This document shows, piece after piece, positions 37,457 through 46,671 of a stretch of 64,000 nucleotides of DNA (position 1 is the stretch's first letter; each line of letters opens with the position of its first letter). The notes under the pieces were generated by a model. It was not told where the DNA came from, ran no database searches, and saw only the letters and a list, made by a program, of their open reading frames with translations. The DNA is from Hymenobacter telluris (GTDB lineage Bacteria; Bacteroidota; Bacteroidia; Cytophagales; Hymenobacteraceae): assembly GCF_017313265.1 (NCBI RefSeq), contig NZ_JAFLQZ010000024.1, positions 1 through 64,000 of the forward strand, read 5' to 3'. A program made the translations under genes and the position numbers.

Positions 37457-40072
37457 CTACATCACAGTGCATTTACCTGAGTTTAAGTCGGCCGCTAACT
37501 TTTTAGCTTTTCCTGTTACTATTTGCCCATTCTTATAGCGAACAGTTAAAATTGTATTGCGTGGAATTTTATCTCCGTCATATTTAGTGATATTCGCCAA
37601 TACAGCTGCTCCTTGTAATTTTCTAGTAATAACTGCCCGATTCATATCAGTAATAACTGCATCAACCGTTTCACTATCCATGAGTACTGGAGGTTTTTGT
37701 TTGCTGACACGCCACTTTGGCACCAAGCTCAATGCCCGTTCATAGAAAGTAGTCTGCTTGGCTATGTTTCCTGTTTGCGCATGAATACCACCTGCTAAGT
37801 AATAAATTGCAATGCAATCACCGGGTAATGATGACTCATCTTCGGCATCAAGTCGCTCAGTCAGGTAGCTGATGAAACGTAATGCTGTAGAGAAAATATT
37901 CATTGCCTGATAGGTAACAGCTCCTCTTATTACAAACTCTAAATCACGATAATTTAGAAGCCCGTAATCAGGTGAACCTAACATAGATTCAAGTGCGACA
38001 ATAGCTCGTTTAGCGAATGTTTCGTCATTTTTATCAATGCATAGAGCAATTCCTTGGAGACATTTTGCCGTATAATTTTCTGTAATATTAGAACACTTTA
38101 ATGCTAAAGTAAAAATTCCTTCTACCCCTGATGAAAGACTTTCGATCTTCTCTATCCCAACTTCATATAATATTGCATAAATAGGCTTTGCGCCATTATA
38201 ATAGTGTATAGCACATTCCTCTATTAAGGCATAATAGTCATGTTGATAGAAGTTGTATAGAACGCCTAGTGATTGGCGTAATGATTTTTCAGTAAAATCA
38301 ATATCGCTCTCTATTTTAGGGAGTAGCGACAAGGATTTGTCAGTAATTAATTTACGTAAGCGGTTGGCATATAAAATTTTTTCTTCAACAGAGCTAGATA
38401 AAATCAGGCCAACCAAAATTGACGGTTGCATTTCGGATACCGCACCAGGTAAAGCTCGTTCAAAATAAACACGAGATTCCGCTTCACTTCCCAACCGCAT
38501 GTTAATGAGTGCGAGCCTGAAATTGGCCGAACTGACTATAGAATTTTTATAATTATCAGGCCATTCTGACTGCGTAACTTGTGCAATAGCGCTTTGAAGA
38601 GCTTCTATTGCGGTAGAATAGTTCTTATCAAAACTATTGGTTAATTTAAAATTGGCTTGGTTGATTATAGCACTATAATATATTTGATTTTTCACACCAT
38701 GGTCAATAATATTTTGCATAAGCTCAATACCTTCGGTTACATAGTTTAAAAAATTTAGATTTAATGCTCGAAGAAACTGTGCAAAATAATAATCATCAGG
38801 ATTTTCCTCACGGGCAACATTATACTTGTCTAGGTATTCATTAGATTGAATATAGTTTTCTAGCTTATGGTATGCATTAGCTATTGAAAATAAGGCTTTG
38901 TTACGATTGAAATTGTCTAAATTTGTATTTTCTAAATATAGATTGATTGAAGCAATGCCCTCAGTGATTTCTCCAACTGACAGTTGTTCGAGGCCAAAAG
39001 TGTAAAGATCTTTCTGTTGCATTTCAGCTTCTCGTAGCCAATTATCCGACAATGCCGCTTCTAGAATCTTATTCTTAATTTTTGGAACTTGCGATTTGAA
39101 TTTAGAGGCAGTTATTCCATATAAATAGAGTTGGCCGGCACTTTCATCCGAAATATTATCGCCTTTTTTAACAGACTTTACTGCATTACGAATGAGTGAA
39201 TTTTTCAACACCACATCCCGAATATGATCAACTGGTGCCTTGTTGTATTGCAATAAGTACATTTCCTGAACTATATCATTTACTGTATCAGTATCAATGC
39301 GATTCCCAGTCAATAATTTATCTTCTAATGCCGAGCATAATTCATAAGTTATACGCGGATTACCAGAGGTCCATTCATATACCCTGGCCTTTACTTCGTG
39401 GCTGATTGCTAATTTTGCTTTCTCTACAAAGACGCAATGTTCTTCAAAAGTAAAGTCGTCTAAGAATATCTGTGTTGCAATATTGAATGGAGAATTATCT
39501 TTGTTTTTAATCAACTTTGCCGGCTCAATTACACCTGATAGGATATATGTTATATTGTGTAAAACATTGTGAGTGTTGCGCATAAAGTATACGCTACGAA
39601 TCTGGGCAAATACTTCGTCGGAGAAAGTTGCTTTAGCAAGTGCGTCCACTTCGTCTAAGATGAGGACGAGCGTACCTGGTAATTCCCGTAAAATCAAGCG
39701 TAACTCTTTATCATATTCGCTAGAGGCCGAAACAGTAGTAAAGGACTCACGTCTACGTTGCATAATTGCATGTTTAGCCTGAGATAATTTATCTTCTTCC
39801 ACCTCCAATATTGTATCAATAATGTGTTGGAAGTATTGGCTTGAACTTTCGTAAACAGCTGCAGACAAATCAAAATAGATGATGGTCCGGTTTTCTCCTT
39901 GCAACTGCTGTTTAGCATGTTGTAACAAGCTAGTTTTCCCCATTTGCCGGGCAACCGAAATATAGCCTGGACGCGACATTTCAGTAATGACAGTAGCCAG
40001 TTGGGCGTCAGCATCACGGGTGACGTAGAGTTCTATAGGAACACTAACTGATGATTTTATTACCTTTTCCAT
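37457..40072 (-). CDS. AAA_35-like ATPase with C-terminal TPR-like repeats
   Basis: An 871-aa protein. An N-terminal STAND/AAA_35-type P-loop carries VARQMGKTS (residues 40-48; the family often has PRQMGKTS), Walker B LVLILDEVDAL near 137, and a sensor region ITYILSGV. The remaining ~500 residues are helical, with TPR-like periodicity (about 360-800: ALFSIANAYHKLENYIQSNE, AIYYLAGGIHAQTGNIAKQT), then a basic Cys-ending tail. It starts 5 bp after the stop of the trypsin-AAA gene, so both are one operon. The architecture fits a nucleotide-switch sensor of conflict systems, with the TPR as ligand-recognition part (inference). The gene is visibly more AT-rich than its neighbours. Confidence 0.75.
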   Translation of the reverse strand: MEKVIKSSVSVPIELYVTRDADAQLATVITEMSRPGYISVARQMGKTSLLQHAKQQLQGENRTIIYFDLSAAVYESSSQYFQHIIDTILEVEEDKLSQAKHAIMQRRRESFTTVSASSEYDKELRLILRELPGTLVLILDEVDALAKATFSDEVFAQIRSVYFMRNTHNVLHNITYILSGVIEPAKLIKNKDNSPFNIATQIFLDDFTFEEHCVFVEKAKLAISHEVKARVYEWTSGNPRITYELCSALEDKLLTGNRIDTDTVNDIVQEMYLLQYNKAPVDHIRDVVLKNSLIRNAVKSVKKGDNISDESAGQLYLYGITASKFKSQVPKIKNKILEAALSDNWLREAEMQQKDLYTFGLEQLSVGEITEGIASINLYLENTNLDNFNRNKALFSIANAYHKLENYIQSNEYLDKYNVAREENPDDYYFAQFLRALNLNFLNYVTEGIELMQNIIDHGVKNQIYYSAIINQANFKLTNSFDKNYSTAIEALQSAIAQVTQSEWPDNYKNSIVSSANFRLALINMRLGSEAESRVYFERALPGAVSEMQPSILVGLILSSSVEEKILYANRLRKLITDKSLSLLPKIESDIDFTEKSLRQSLGVLYNFYQHDYYALIEECAIHYYNGAKPIYAILYEVGIEKIESLSSGVEGIFTLALKCSNITENYTAKCLQGIALCIDKNDETFAKRAIVALESMLGSPDYGLLNYRDLEFVIRGAVTYQAMNIFSTALRFISYLTERLDAEDESSLPGDCIAIYYLAGGIHAQTGNIAKQTTFYERALSLVPKWRVSKQKPPVLMDSETVDAVITDMNRAVITRKLQGAAVLANITKYDGDKIPRNTILTVRYKNGQIVTGKAKKLAADLNSGKCTVM

Positions 40073-40077
40073 GTCTG

Positions 40078-41469
40078 TTAGCTTCTGGCGACAACGTATT
40101 CAATGACTTGCTCTAGAGTCTGTTGCTTATAATTTAAAGCGTATTGATGTACAATATCTTTTGCTATTCTAGGAGACTGGGAGGCCTGAACCACTATACT
40201 CTGCTCTTCTCTAGCCAGTAAATGTCCAATTGTATTCATTCTGCCCAGTAGTTGTTCTATTTCTTGGTCATTCCAATGGGTTAATTCAATAAAAGAGAAC
40301 TGCTCATTGAACTTGGCGATGTTGTAATGGTAAATTGCTGGTTGTTGAATAGTTGAGATGATAAATTTCAGAACTTTAGAGCTCGCTCGGCAGTTTCGGT
40401 ACTCGGCGCAGACGGCGGTCATACTGTTTACAAACTCTTCAAACACAGCTGAATCCTTTATATGTACTTCGTCAATGCAAATGATAAAGTTGTCGGTAGG
40501 AAATAAGTGTGCTAGCAGGTGTGCTAATTGTTTAATGTCACTAGTGCTTTTATAAGTGAAAGTGCGCAACTGAGTAGGATATTTCTCCGTAATATCTTCC
40601 GCTATCATTTGTAGGATAGCCGTTGCATTACGTGGGTTTGGTAAAGCAGTCAAATAGCAGTAAATATGCTGGATTGTCTGTTGTTGCAAGTTACGGTTAG
40701 CTAGGCACGTTTTACCCGTACCAGAGGCTCCATGCAACCAGATGTTCTTTGGTGAAAGTAGGCAACGTAGAAAAACTTCGTCCACCTCACGGGCTACATA
40801 AAAGGGCTCGTAGTCTGTAGTGTATTCAGGCGTGAATAATTGTCGAAACCTCTCCTTATTAAACGTGGGGGTAATAGTGGTAATAGAAGGCCCATCCACA
40901 ACTATACCGAGGGCAACCAATTCTTCCACTACTTGGCCTAAAAGCATGACACCTACATCCTCTCCTTGCTGATAGCGCAGAACCCCACACACCTTTGCAT
41001 CTACAACCAGCGGACTACCCGATAACCCCTCAAGATTATACTCAGGACTGACGCCATTCACTTCAAGTGTCAGTGGCCAAGGGGCTAGCGCATTGTACTG
41101 GAGTACCTGGCCTCTGTAAACGCGTCCTGATAGTAGGTGAAGGGAAGGGAATCCAAATGTTTCCCAAACTGCCTGCTGTGGAGGCTTTGCAGAGCTTAAA
41201 GGTAAAGGGGTTGAGTCAGCAAATGGCTGGGGCAAACGCAGTATAGCTAGGTCAAGCGCTGCTGAACCTAAAAGCTCTACGGTAGCCGATGTTGTATATT
41301 CACCAGTAGGTAGCAGAAATGTAACAGTCAAATCCGTCACATCATGAACAACGTGGTTAGCCGTTAGCAGCATGTCTGGGGCAATAAGAAAGCCCGTACC
41401 ATGATTTCCGCCAGCAACAATCCGAGCTACGGTGGTTTGAAGTTGCGTAAAAGGAGGGATAGACGACAT
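40078..41469 (-). CDS. Trypsin-like serine protease fused to AAA ATPase
   Basis: A 463-aa protein. The N-terminal trypsin-fold domain carries the triad H39 (LLTANHVVH), D73 (ALDLAIL) and S150 (GLSGSPL). A P-loop ATPase from about 205 has Walker A LHGASGTGKT (residues 247-256), Walker B NFIICIDEVH near 328, and a C-terminal helical lid. There is no signal peptide, so a cytoplasmic protease is expected. Protease-ATPase fusions next to MBL hydrolases occur in antiphage loci (composition similar to AVAST type 1 as I remember it). The ATPase would gate proteolysis. It is divergent from the MBL gene at 41781, and 311 bp separate the starts. Confidence 0.8.
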   Translation of the reverse strand: MSSIPPFTQLQTTVARIVAGGNHGTGFLIAPDMLLTANHVVHDVTDLTVTFLLPTGEYTTSATVELLGSAALDLAILRLPQPFADSTPLPLSSAKPPQQAVWETFGFPSLHLLSGRVYRGQVLQYNALAPWPLTLEVNGVSPEYNLEGLSGSPLVVDAKVCGVLRYQQGEDVGVMLLGQVVEELVALGIVVDGPSITTITPTFNKERFRQLFTPEYTTDYEPFYVAREVDEVFLRCLLSPKNIWLHGASGTGKTCLANRNLQQQTIQHIYCYLTALPNPRNATAILQMIAEDITEKYPTQLRTFTYKSTSDIKQLAHLLAHLFPTDNFIICIDEVHIKDSAVFEEFVNSMTAVCAEYRNCRASSKVLKFIISTIQQPAIYHYNIAKFNEQFSFIELTHWNDQEIEQLLGRMNTIGHLLAREEQSIVVQASQSPRIAKDIVHQYALNYKQQTLEQVIEYVVARS

Positions 41470-41780
41470 TTACTACGAAAGTAATAAGCACCGTCTAGTC
41501 GGCCTATTCTCCTCTTGTATGTCTTAATTAAAAGCCGAACCTTACTATTCTAGGCACAGATGAATGGCGTAAGGAAGTGATGTACATAATCGTCATTATT
41601 TTAAAAACAAATAAGTTGCTCCAATTACTGGCCAAGCTATCACTGAAACAGTGCCTATCAAATGATTGAGGTTTAAGATAAAGTTTGAATAATTCGGGTT
41701 CAGCGTATTGCAATCAGTAACTAGTGAGAATGCTTGTATCTCTCAAACATAAATATCGTTAGGACTACCTGTCCAATATT
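41470..41780. promoter_or_regulatory. Divergent intergenic region of the protease/MBL locus
   Basis: 311 bp between the trypsin-AAA gene (minus) and the MBL gene (plus). AT-rich; it should contain both promoters. No clear operator or hairpin seen. Confidence 0.4.
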
Positions 41781-43001
41781 ATGACGCAACCTTTAATTAT
41801 TACTCTATTGCCAGCGGAGGATGGCGACTGCCTACTATTAAGTTTAGGTACTGAAGCTCACATATTGATAGATGCCGGCCGCAGCTCTACTTACACCGGG
41901 TACCTGCGACCACTGTTGCTGACCCAGGCTACGAATAGGCAGCCGCTAAACTGCTGCATCATCACCCACATTGATGCCGACCATATCACAGGAGCGGTGA
42001 ATGGGTTGTTTGCGGAAAACGGTGATGCCAATAGCCCACGCCTAATTCCTATCCAGCAGGTATGGCACAACAGTTATCGTCACCTGTTCTCCACGCTGGA
42101 ATCAATGGTTGACACTCTGTCGGTCGCCGACCAAACTGTATTACAGCAAATCATCGCCCGCGGAAAAATAACACTGGCCAGCGGCCCGGCTCTTGAAGCG
42201 CACCCCATCAGCGCCCGACAAGGGACAATGCTCGGGACATTATTATTGCGGCATGGCTACGCTTGGAATACCGACGCCGGGCAGGAAGCTATAAAGGTGC
42301 CATTGGTAGCTGAAGTAGCCCCAGGAATAGTGCTTAAGGTGCTTTCGCCTAGTTTGACTGGCCTGCAAAACCTGGAGAGGCGTTGGCGAAGGACTCTCAG
42401 GGCAATGGGCTTCTCCAGCCAGTTGCACAGCGGCGCACCCTTCGACGACGCCTATGAATGGTGGCTACTTACAGAGAAATCGGATCTATCTGCTTTACCC
42501 CGGCTTATTGGTGCCCCTTCCTCGCTGACGGCTCATTTGAATACTCAATTTCGAGAAGATACTTCGTCTGCCAATGGCAGTTCCATTGCTTTGGTACTGG
42601 AAGCCGATGGACGGCGGGTACTGCTGCTTGGCGACTCGCATCCCTCGGTGGTCATGCACGAATTGGAATGTCATTATGCCAACGAGCCGCGCCCATGGTG
42701 GTTTGATTGCATAAAGCTCTCTCACCATGGTAGCTTTGCTAACAACAGTCCAGACCTGTTACAAGCCACCGATTCAGACTGTTACTTATTCTCTACCAAC
42801 GGTCGGCATGGGCACCCCGACGCAGCTACCATCGCCTGGGTTGTAACCCGGCCTATATCCCGTACTGGTCAAATACGCCGCCTCGGCTGCAACTACGAAA
42901 CGCCCACCATGCGCCAATTTGCCCGTGCTGACTGGCAGACCCAATATCATTACCAGATAGAGGTCGCGCCAACCGGCCAACCTCTGATAGTTTCATTATA
43001 A
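41781..43001 (+). CDS. MBL-fold metallohydrolase (ComEC/Rec2-type), island copy 1
   Basis: A 406-aa cytoplasmic protein with strand D31 (ILIDAGR), the metal motif H63-I-D-A-D-H68, a third-strand Asp (LLLGDSHPS, near 279) and KLSHHGSFAN near 313. That is the ComEC/Rec2-like MBL arrangement. Usual activities are hydrolysis of phosphodiester or ester bonds. HxDxDH instead of HxHxDH lacks one usual His ligand. Its position opposite the trypsin-AAA gene suggests it is the third component of that locus. Confidence 0.8.
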   Translation: MTQPLIITLLPAEDGDCLLLSLGTEAHILIDAGRSSTYTGYLRPLLLTQATNRQPLNCCIITHIDADHITGAVNGLFAENGDANSPRLIPIQQVWHNSYRHLFSTLESMVDTLSVADQTVLQQIIARGKITLASGPALEAHPISARQGTMLGTLLLRHGYAWNTDAGQEAIKVPLVAEVAPGIVLKVLSPSLTGLQNLERRWRRTLRAMGFSSQLHSGAPFDDAYEWWLLTEKSDLSALPRLIGAPSSLTAHLNTQFREDTSSANGSSIALVLEADGRRVLLLGDSHPSVVMHELECHYANEPRPWWFDCIKLSHHGSFANNSPDLLQATDSDCYLFSTNGRHGHPDAATIAWVVTRPISRTGQIRRLGCNYETPTMRQFARADWQTQYHYQIEVAPTGQPLIVSL

Positions 43002-43599
43002 GTACTGCCTATTCTGCAATTTTCTACACTGCAACACACAATCGCTCTAGTCATGCCTATTGATAGCTGGGGTGCAAACGTCGGCTACCACGGCGTACAA
43101 AACGTTTATACTAAACTGTTACGTTTCTGCTGACAAACGCTAAAGCTTATCTGAATCACTTTGGTAGATCATAAGCGGCTGCCCTTGAAAAGCATGATGT
43201 AGCTAGTGACGCGCAAGTTGTGCAAGGCACACGCCACGTCTATGGAAGTGTCGCGCACTCACTCGCATTGTCACTGAGATCATGCGCAGGCATTTTATAC
43301 CGCTGTTTGTGTTTTCAATGACTATGTAATTTATTAGAGAGCTTCTGCTAGAAAATAAATTTGCGCTTTGGCTGCTTCTTGTGGGGTATCTCCACCACTA
43401 CTCAGGCCGGGCGGAAAGTAAATCGTCAAATTCGATCATATGCAGACTGTCTAAAGCTGTAAATAGCAGGTAAGACACTAAGTTTTTTCACAGGTAGAAG
43501 AACATGCTGCCCATGAATAGAATAAGCTAGTTACAAAGTTGTCAAACTTCACAGGCTGTCAGGGGAGCAATTGCTGAGGGAAAAATAGTCGTGAACAAA
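43002..43599. other. Intergenic with possible transposase scraps
   Basis: About 600 bp without an intact gene. On the minus strand near 43170-43260 a phrase VRDTSIDVACALHNLRV resembles the C-terminal end of a DDE_Tnp_4-type transposase, but it is too short to assign. Confidence 0.35.
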
Positions 43600-44616
43600 T
43601 CAAGACGGTAGATTCATAGGAACATACGCGGCTGGAGTATGCTTTCTGCGCTTATCAACGCTCTCATCTACAACCTCATAGCTGTTATTGGCGACCCCAA
43701 TAGATCTTAACTGTCGACCCAGTACGCGATAAAACCACGTCATTGAAGCACGCATTTCATCGCCAAACCAAGGTTTGTAGAAACGCAGGAACTCCTCGTC
43801 AACACCCAACCCTAAGGCAACTGCTTTTTCCTTCATCCAGTGCAGCGAGCAGTTAGCTAAACCGTCGTGCTCGTAGCCACCCCCGACGTTGGTATGCACA
43901 CCTGCAAACCAGCGCTGCTCTAACACCTGATCGGAACTAAGATTTTCCCAGAGAGTAGGCTGAAACGTGCGGCGCTGTTCATCGATAGCTAAGGCATGAT
44001 ACGCGTGACGGATAATTGGGCTGAGACGGGTATCATGAAATTCATAGCGGCGGCGATTTAACAGCGTAAACACATTTAAGGGAAGCCCCAACGCTCCTAC
44101 CGTGTCCCACACGCCCACAAATTCGATGGCAATGGTATGAGAATAGTGGGCTTCTCGGAAGGTCTTCACTTGTTGCTGCCAAGCAGTTTGGTTGTTTTTA
44201 GCAGGGGGCCGCTGGCGGTACAACGCGTATGCTTCCGGCACAAAGAAATCATGTGTTTTCGGCAGCAGACCTAAGTGCTGGATAAATCCGGCTAGGCTTC
44301 GGACGCTGTAAGCTCCGCGGCTAAAGCCAAAAAAGAATACTGAATCACCTGGTGCATAATTGTAAAGCAAAAAGCGGTAGGCCTCTCTGATGTTGCGGTC
44401 TAGGCCTGCTCCAATTCCTCCGCCTAGCCAACGATCTAGGCCTGGGTTGTTACCCACCCCTTCATCGTAATACGTAACTTGCACGGTGCCATCTGAAGCC
44501 ACGGGTTGGATGGCTCTTACCATCTTCATCACGTTAGTTGGCTTGCGTTTGCGCCGGTCTACATTCTCGGCCTTATTCCACGTGCCGTCGCATAGCACAA
44601 TTAGTCGTTTGCTCAT
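43600..44616 (-). CDS. DUF2235 alpha/beta hydrolase
   Basis: A 338-aa protein from ATG 44616 (MSKRLIVLCDGTWNKAENVD, the DUF2235 N-terminal signature); an upstream in-frame ATG at 44643 is possible. The nucleophile elbow is GFSRGAYSVRSLAGFIQHLG near residue 100, and VGVWDTVGALG and HTNVGGGY supply the other family blocks. DUF2235 proteins include type VI secretion phospholipases of the Tle1 class. Here it has no secretion partner and lies inside the defence-like island, so a membrane-lipid effector role is possible but unproven. Confidence 0.85.
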   Translation of the reverse strand: MSKRLIVLCDGTWNKAENVDRRKRKPTNVMKMVRAIQPVASDGTVQVTYYDEGVGNNPGLDRWLGGGIGAGLDRNIREAYRFLLYNYAPGDSVFFFGFSRGAYSVRSLAGFIQHLGLLPKTHDFFVPEAYALYRQRPPAKNNQTAWQQQVKTFREAHYSHTIAIEFVGVWDTVGALGLPLNVFTLLNRRRYEFHDTRLSPIIRHAYHALAIDEQRRTFQPTLWENLSSDQVLEQRWFAGVHTNVGGGYEHDGLANCSLHWMKEKAVALGLGVDEEFLRFYKPWFGDEMRASMTWFYRVLGRQLRSIGVANNSYEVVDESVDKRRKHTPAAYVPMNLPS

Positions 44617-44644
44617 AGAAAAGCAACTGCCGTTTAACGGCATG

Positions 44645-45140
44645 TTTAAAATATAATTTATGCGGCACTTCGAAAATTTGAATGATATAGAGTCCCTTTA
44701 CATGCTCTTCAAGGTAGAGCAGTCTATTTTCATCTTACCCTTCAGGAGGCGTCAGGTAGAAGTATACTGAGTTAAGGATGTGGTTTCTATCAAACCTTCC
44801 TTAAAGTTTATATAAGTGCAGCAATATGACTCAAAACAAGCTCGGCTACTTATCAGACACTACCCTGTATGTTATCATCGAGTACCTAGTATATATCCTG
44901 AATTCAATTCAGGATTAAGTCTTCGCTTGACAAAATAGTTATTTCCTTAAAGTGCCAATTCAAGTGCTTTGAACTTTACATGCGCTAGCGACAACTAACA
45001 CTTGGACTAAGTATAGCGAGTCGTGAGGGATTAGTTAATAATTGGTCTAAGTGGACCAGCTTTGCTCTACTAACTTAATAACGCCTGAATTAGCTGCACA
45101 GATAGAAATAAATTCTCTGCATTTATTTGAACGACTGGAC
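44645..45140. other. Intergenic region, no gene seen
   Basis: About 500 AT-rich bases upstream of the DUF2235 gene and downstream of the MBL operon. No coding frame or clear RNA structure recognised; it presumably holds the DUF2235 promoter. Confidence 0.4.
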
Positions 45141-46661
45141 TCAAGTCATATATACCGTGTACTGTTTAGCCAGAATACGATTAGCATGCTTTACAGTTTG
45201 GTAGCGTGCCTCACCCAAAGAGTCTAAGTCAAACGTGGTAGTTGATGTACAAGCTAAGTCGGACTCATTCATGAGAATGCATCGGCCCTGTGAGCGCTCA
45301 GTTAGTTCCTGCAATAATCGCTTATTCGGCATTGTTGTTCGCCAACGCGACGAGATACGCGTTCTATCCAGCGTTACCATCACTGCGAGGTCAGGACTGT
45401 TCATTAGACGTAGTCCTTTATCGAGTGGTGTGCCATTGAAGCTCAGGTGGTGCGAGACCTTATAAAATACTGTACGGTTGAGTAAGTCCTCTACAAAATG
45501 GGTTCCATTAGGACCCAGCCCTTTCCACTTCTCAACGGCGTGCCAGCCAGCCCAGTTGGCATATTCAGCGTCACCAGGCAGAAGCAGTACCGGGCCACCT
45601 TTGCCCAACTCAACGGCCAAGGCCAAACTCGTGTTGTTGATATGTGAATCCAGACGAATGGCTAACGTTCCCGCCGTGTACAACCATTCATTCTCAATAT
45701 TGCGCCATGCTTGGTCAGGTCCTAAGTACTGGTCAAACAGCTCTTGGGCCTGCTCTTGGTGAGGAGGCACGGGCATTGTAAAACCGGTAGCTCCTACTAC
45801 ATAAGAAGAAGCGAACGGCAAGTCGGCCTCCGTCGGCTCCTGCCCGAGCGTAGCTAAACTGTTCATGGCCAGTACACCCTCACCCATCACCTCGTGCCGT
45901 CGGTAGGTGTCTTGGCCTTCCTTGCCTTCCGCATAAATGAAACGCCGGTCCAGCGAAGGGCCAAGTGCGTGAAAGCACACGCCAGGCAGTGTTGATAATG
46001 CCAGCGATGAGCCGGGTTTCAGGTAACGGATAGGTACTTGTTTGCGAACGAGCAGTTCTTTCACGGCTCGCATGCCTGCCAGCGATTTCTTAACTTTAGG
46101 TGACTCATCTAAATTAATACCACCCAGCGTATCCATACCATCTAAAAAGGCATCAAGGGCCACTAGGGCTTGCTTGTTAGCTTTCAAGTTTACCTGTTCG
46201 GCTCGGATCTGCGCCCGGTTAGTATGGAGCTTATCCAGCGCATTACGCAAGCCTAAGCGAGCCTTCTGACGTTTACTCAATAAGTCTAGCGCACGCTGAT
46301 CCGGGTCGTTGGGATCTTCCGTCCATGCAAACCAAGCCTCTCCGATTTCTAACTGCTCAAATTCAGCCTCACATTTAGCAAACCCATTTATGTGGTCTTG
46401 GTGCTCATGCGTAATTACGAGCAGGTCAAGTTTGCCCTCCACATAGCTTATTAAGTTCTGCACATAAGGCAAAAACTCAGTACGGTCGCCTACGCAACTA
46501 CCACAGTCGATGAGCATTGTAAATTGACATCTGTTAGATGCAAAAAACTTAAGCACTAAGCAATCGCCGGTGCCTAGGCAATACATGCGAATCTCCACCC
46601 GCGTAGTATCTACGGCATCTGGTTTAGTAGTCGGTGTTGCGATTGAAGAAGCTGTAGTCAT
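45141..46661 (-). CDS. MBL-fold metallohydrolase, island copy 2
   Basis: A 506-aa protein with D52 (MLIDCGS), the full metal motif T-H85-E-H87-Q-D89-H90, PGDAEYANW (near 357) and KVSHHLSFNG (near 392). A long charged helical insertion (residues ~115-215) separates the metal motif from the later strands. Last gene of a four-gene minus-strand run starting at 52272; it follows the gluzincin gene by 10 bp. Substrate unknown. Confidence 0.82.
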   Translation of the reverse strand: MTTASSIATPTTKPDAVDTTRVEIRMYCLGTGDCLVLKFFASNRCQFTMLIDCGSCVGDRTEFLPYVQNLISYVEGKLDLLVITHEHQDHINGFAKCEAEFEQLEIGEAWFAWTEDPNDPDQRALDLLSKRQKARLGLRNALDKLHTNRAQIRAEQVNLKANKQALVALDAFLDGMDTLGGINLDESPKVKKSLAGMRAVKELLVRKQVPIRYLKPGSSLALSTLPGVCFHALGPSLDRRFIYAEGKEGQDTYRRHEVMGEGVLAMNSLATLGQEPTEADLPFASSYVVGATGFTMPVPPHQEQAQELFDQYLGPDQAWRNIENEWLYTAGTLAIRLDSHINNTSLALAVELGKGGPVLLLPGDAEYANWAGWHAVEKWKGLGPNGTHFVEDLLNRTVFYKVSHHLSFNGTPLDKGLRLMNSPDLAVMVTLDRTRISSRWRTTMPNKRLLQELTERSQGRCILMNESDLACTSTTTFDLDSLGEARYQTVKHANRILAKQYTVYMT

Positions 46662-46671
46662 AATTAGTGAC

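Noticed and set aside
43170-43260. Possible DDE transposase C-terminal scrap
   Set aside because: Only about 17 residues resemble the family and no terminal repeat was found.
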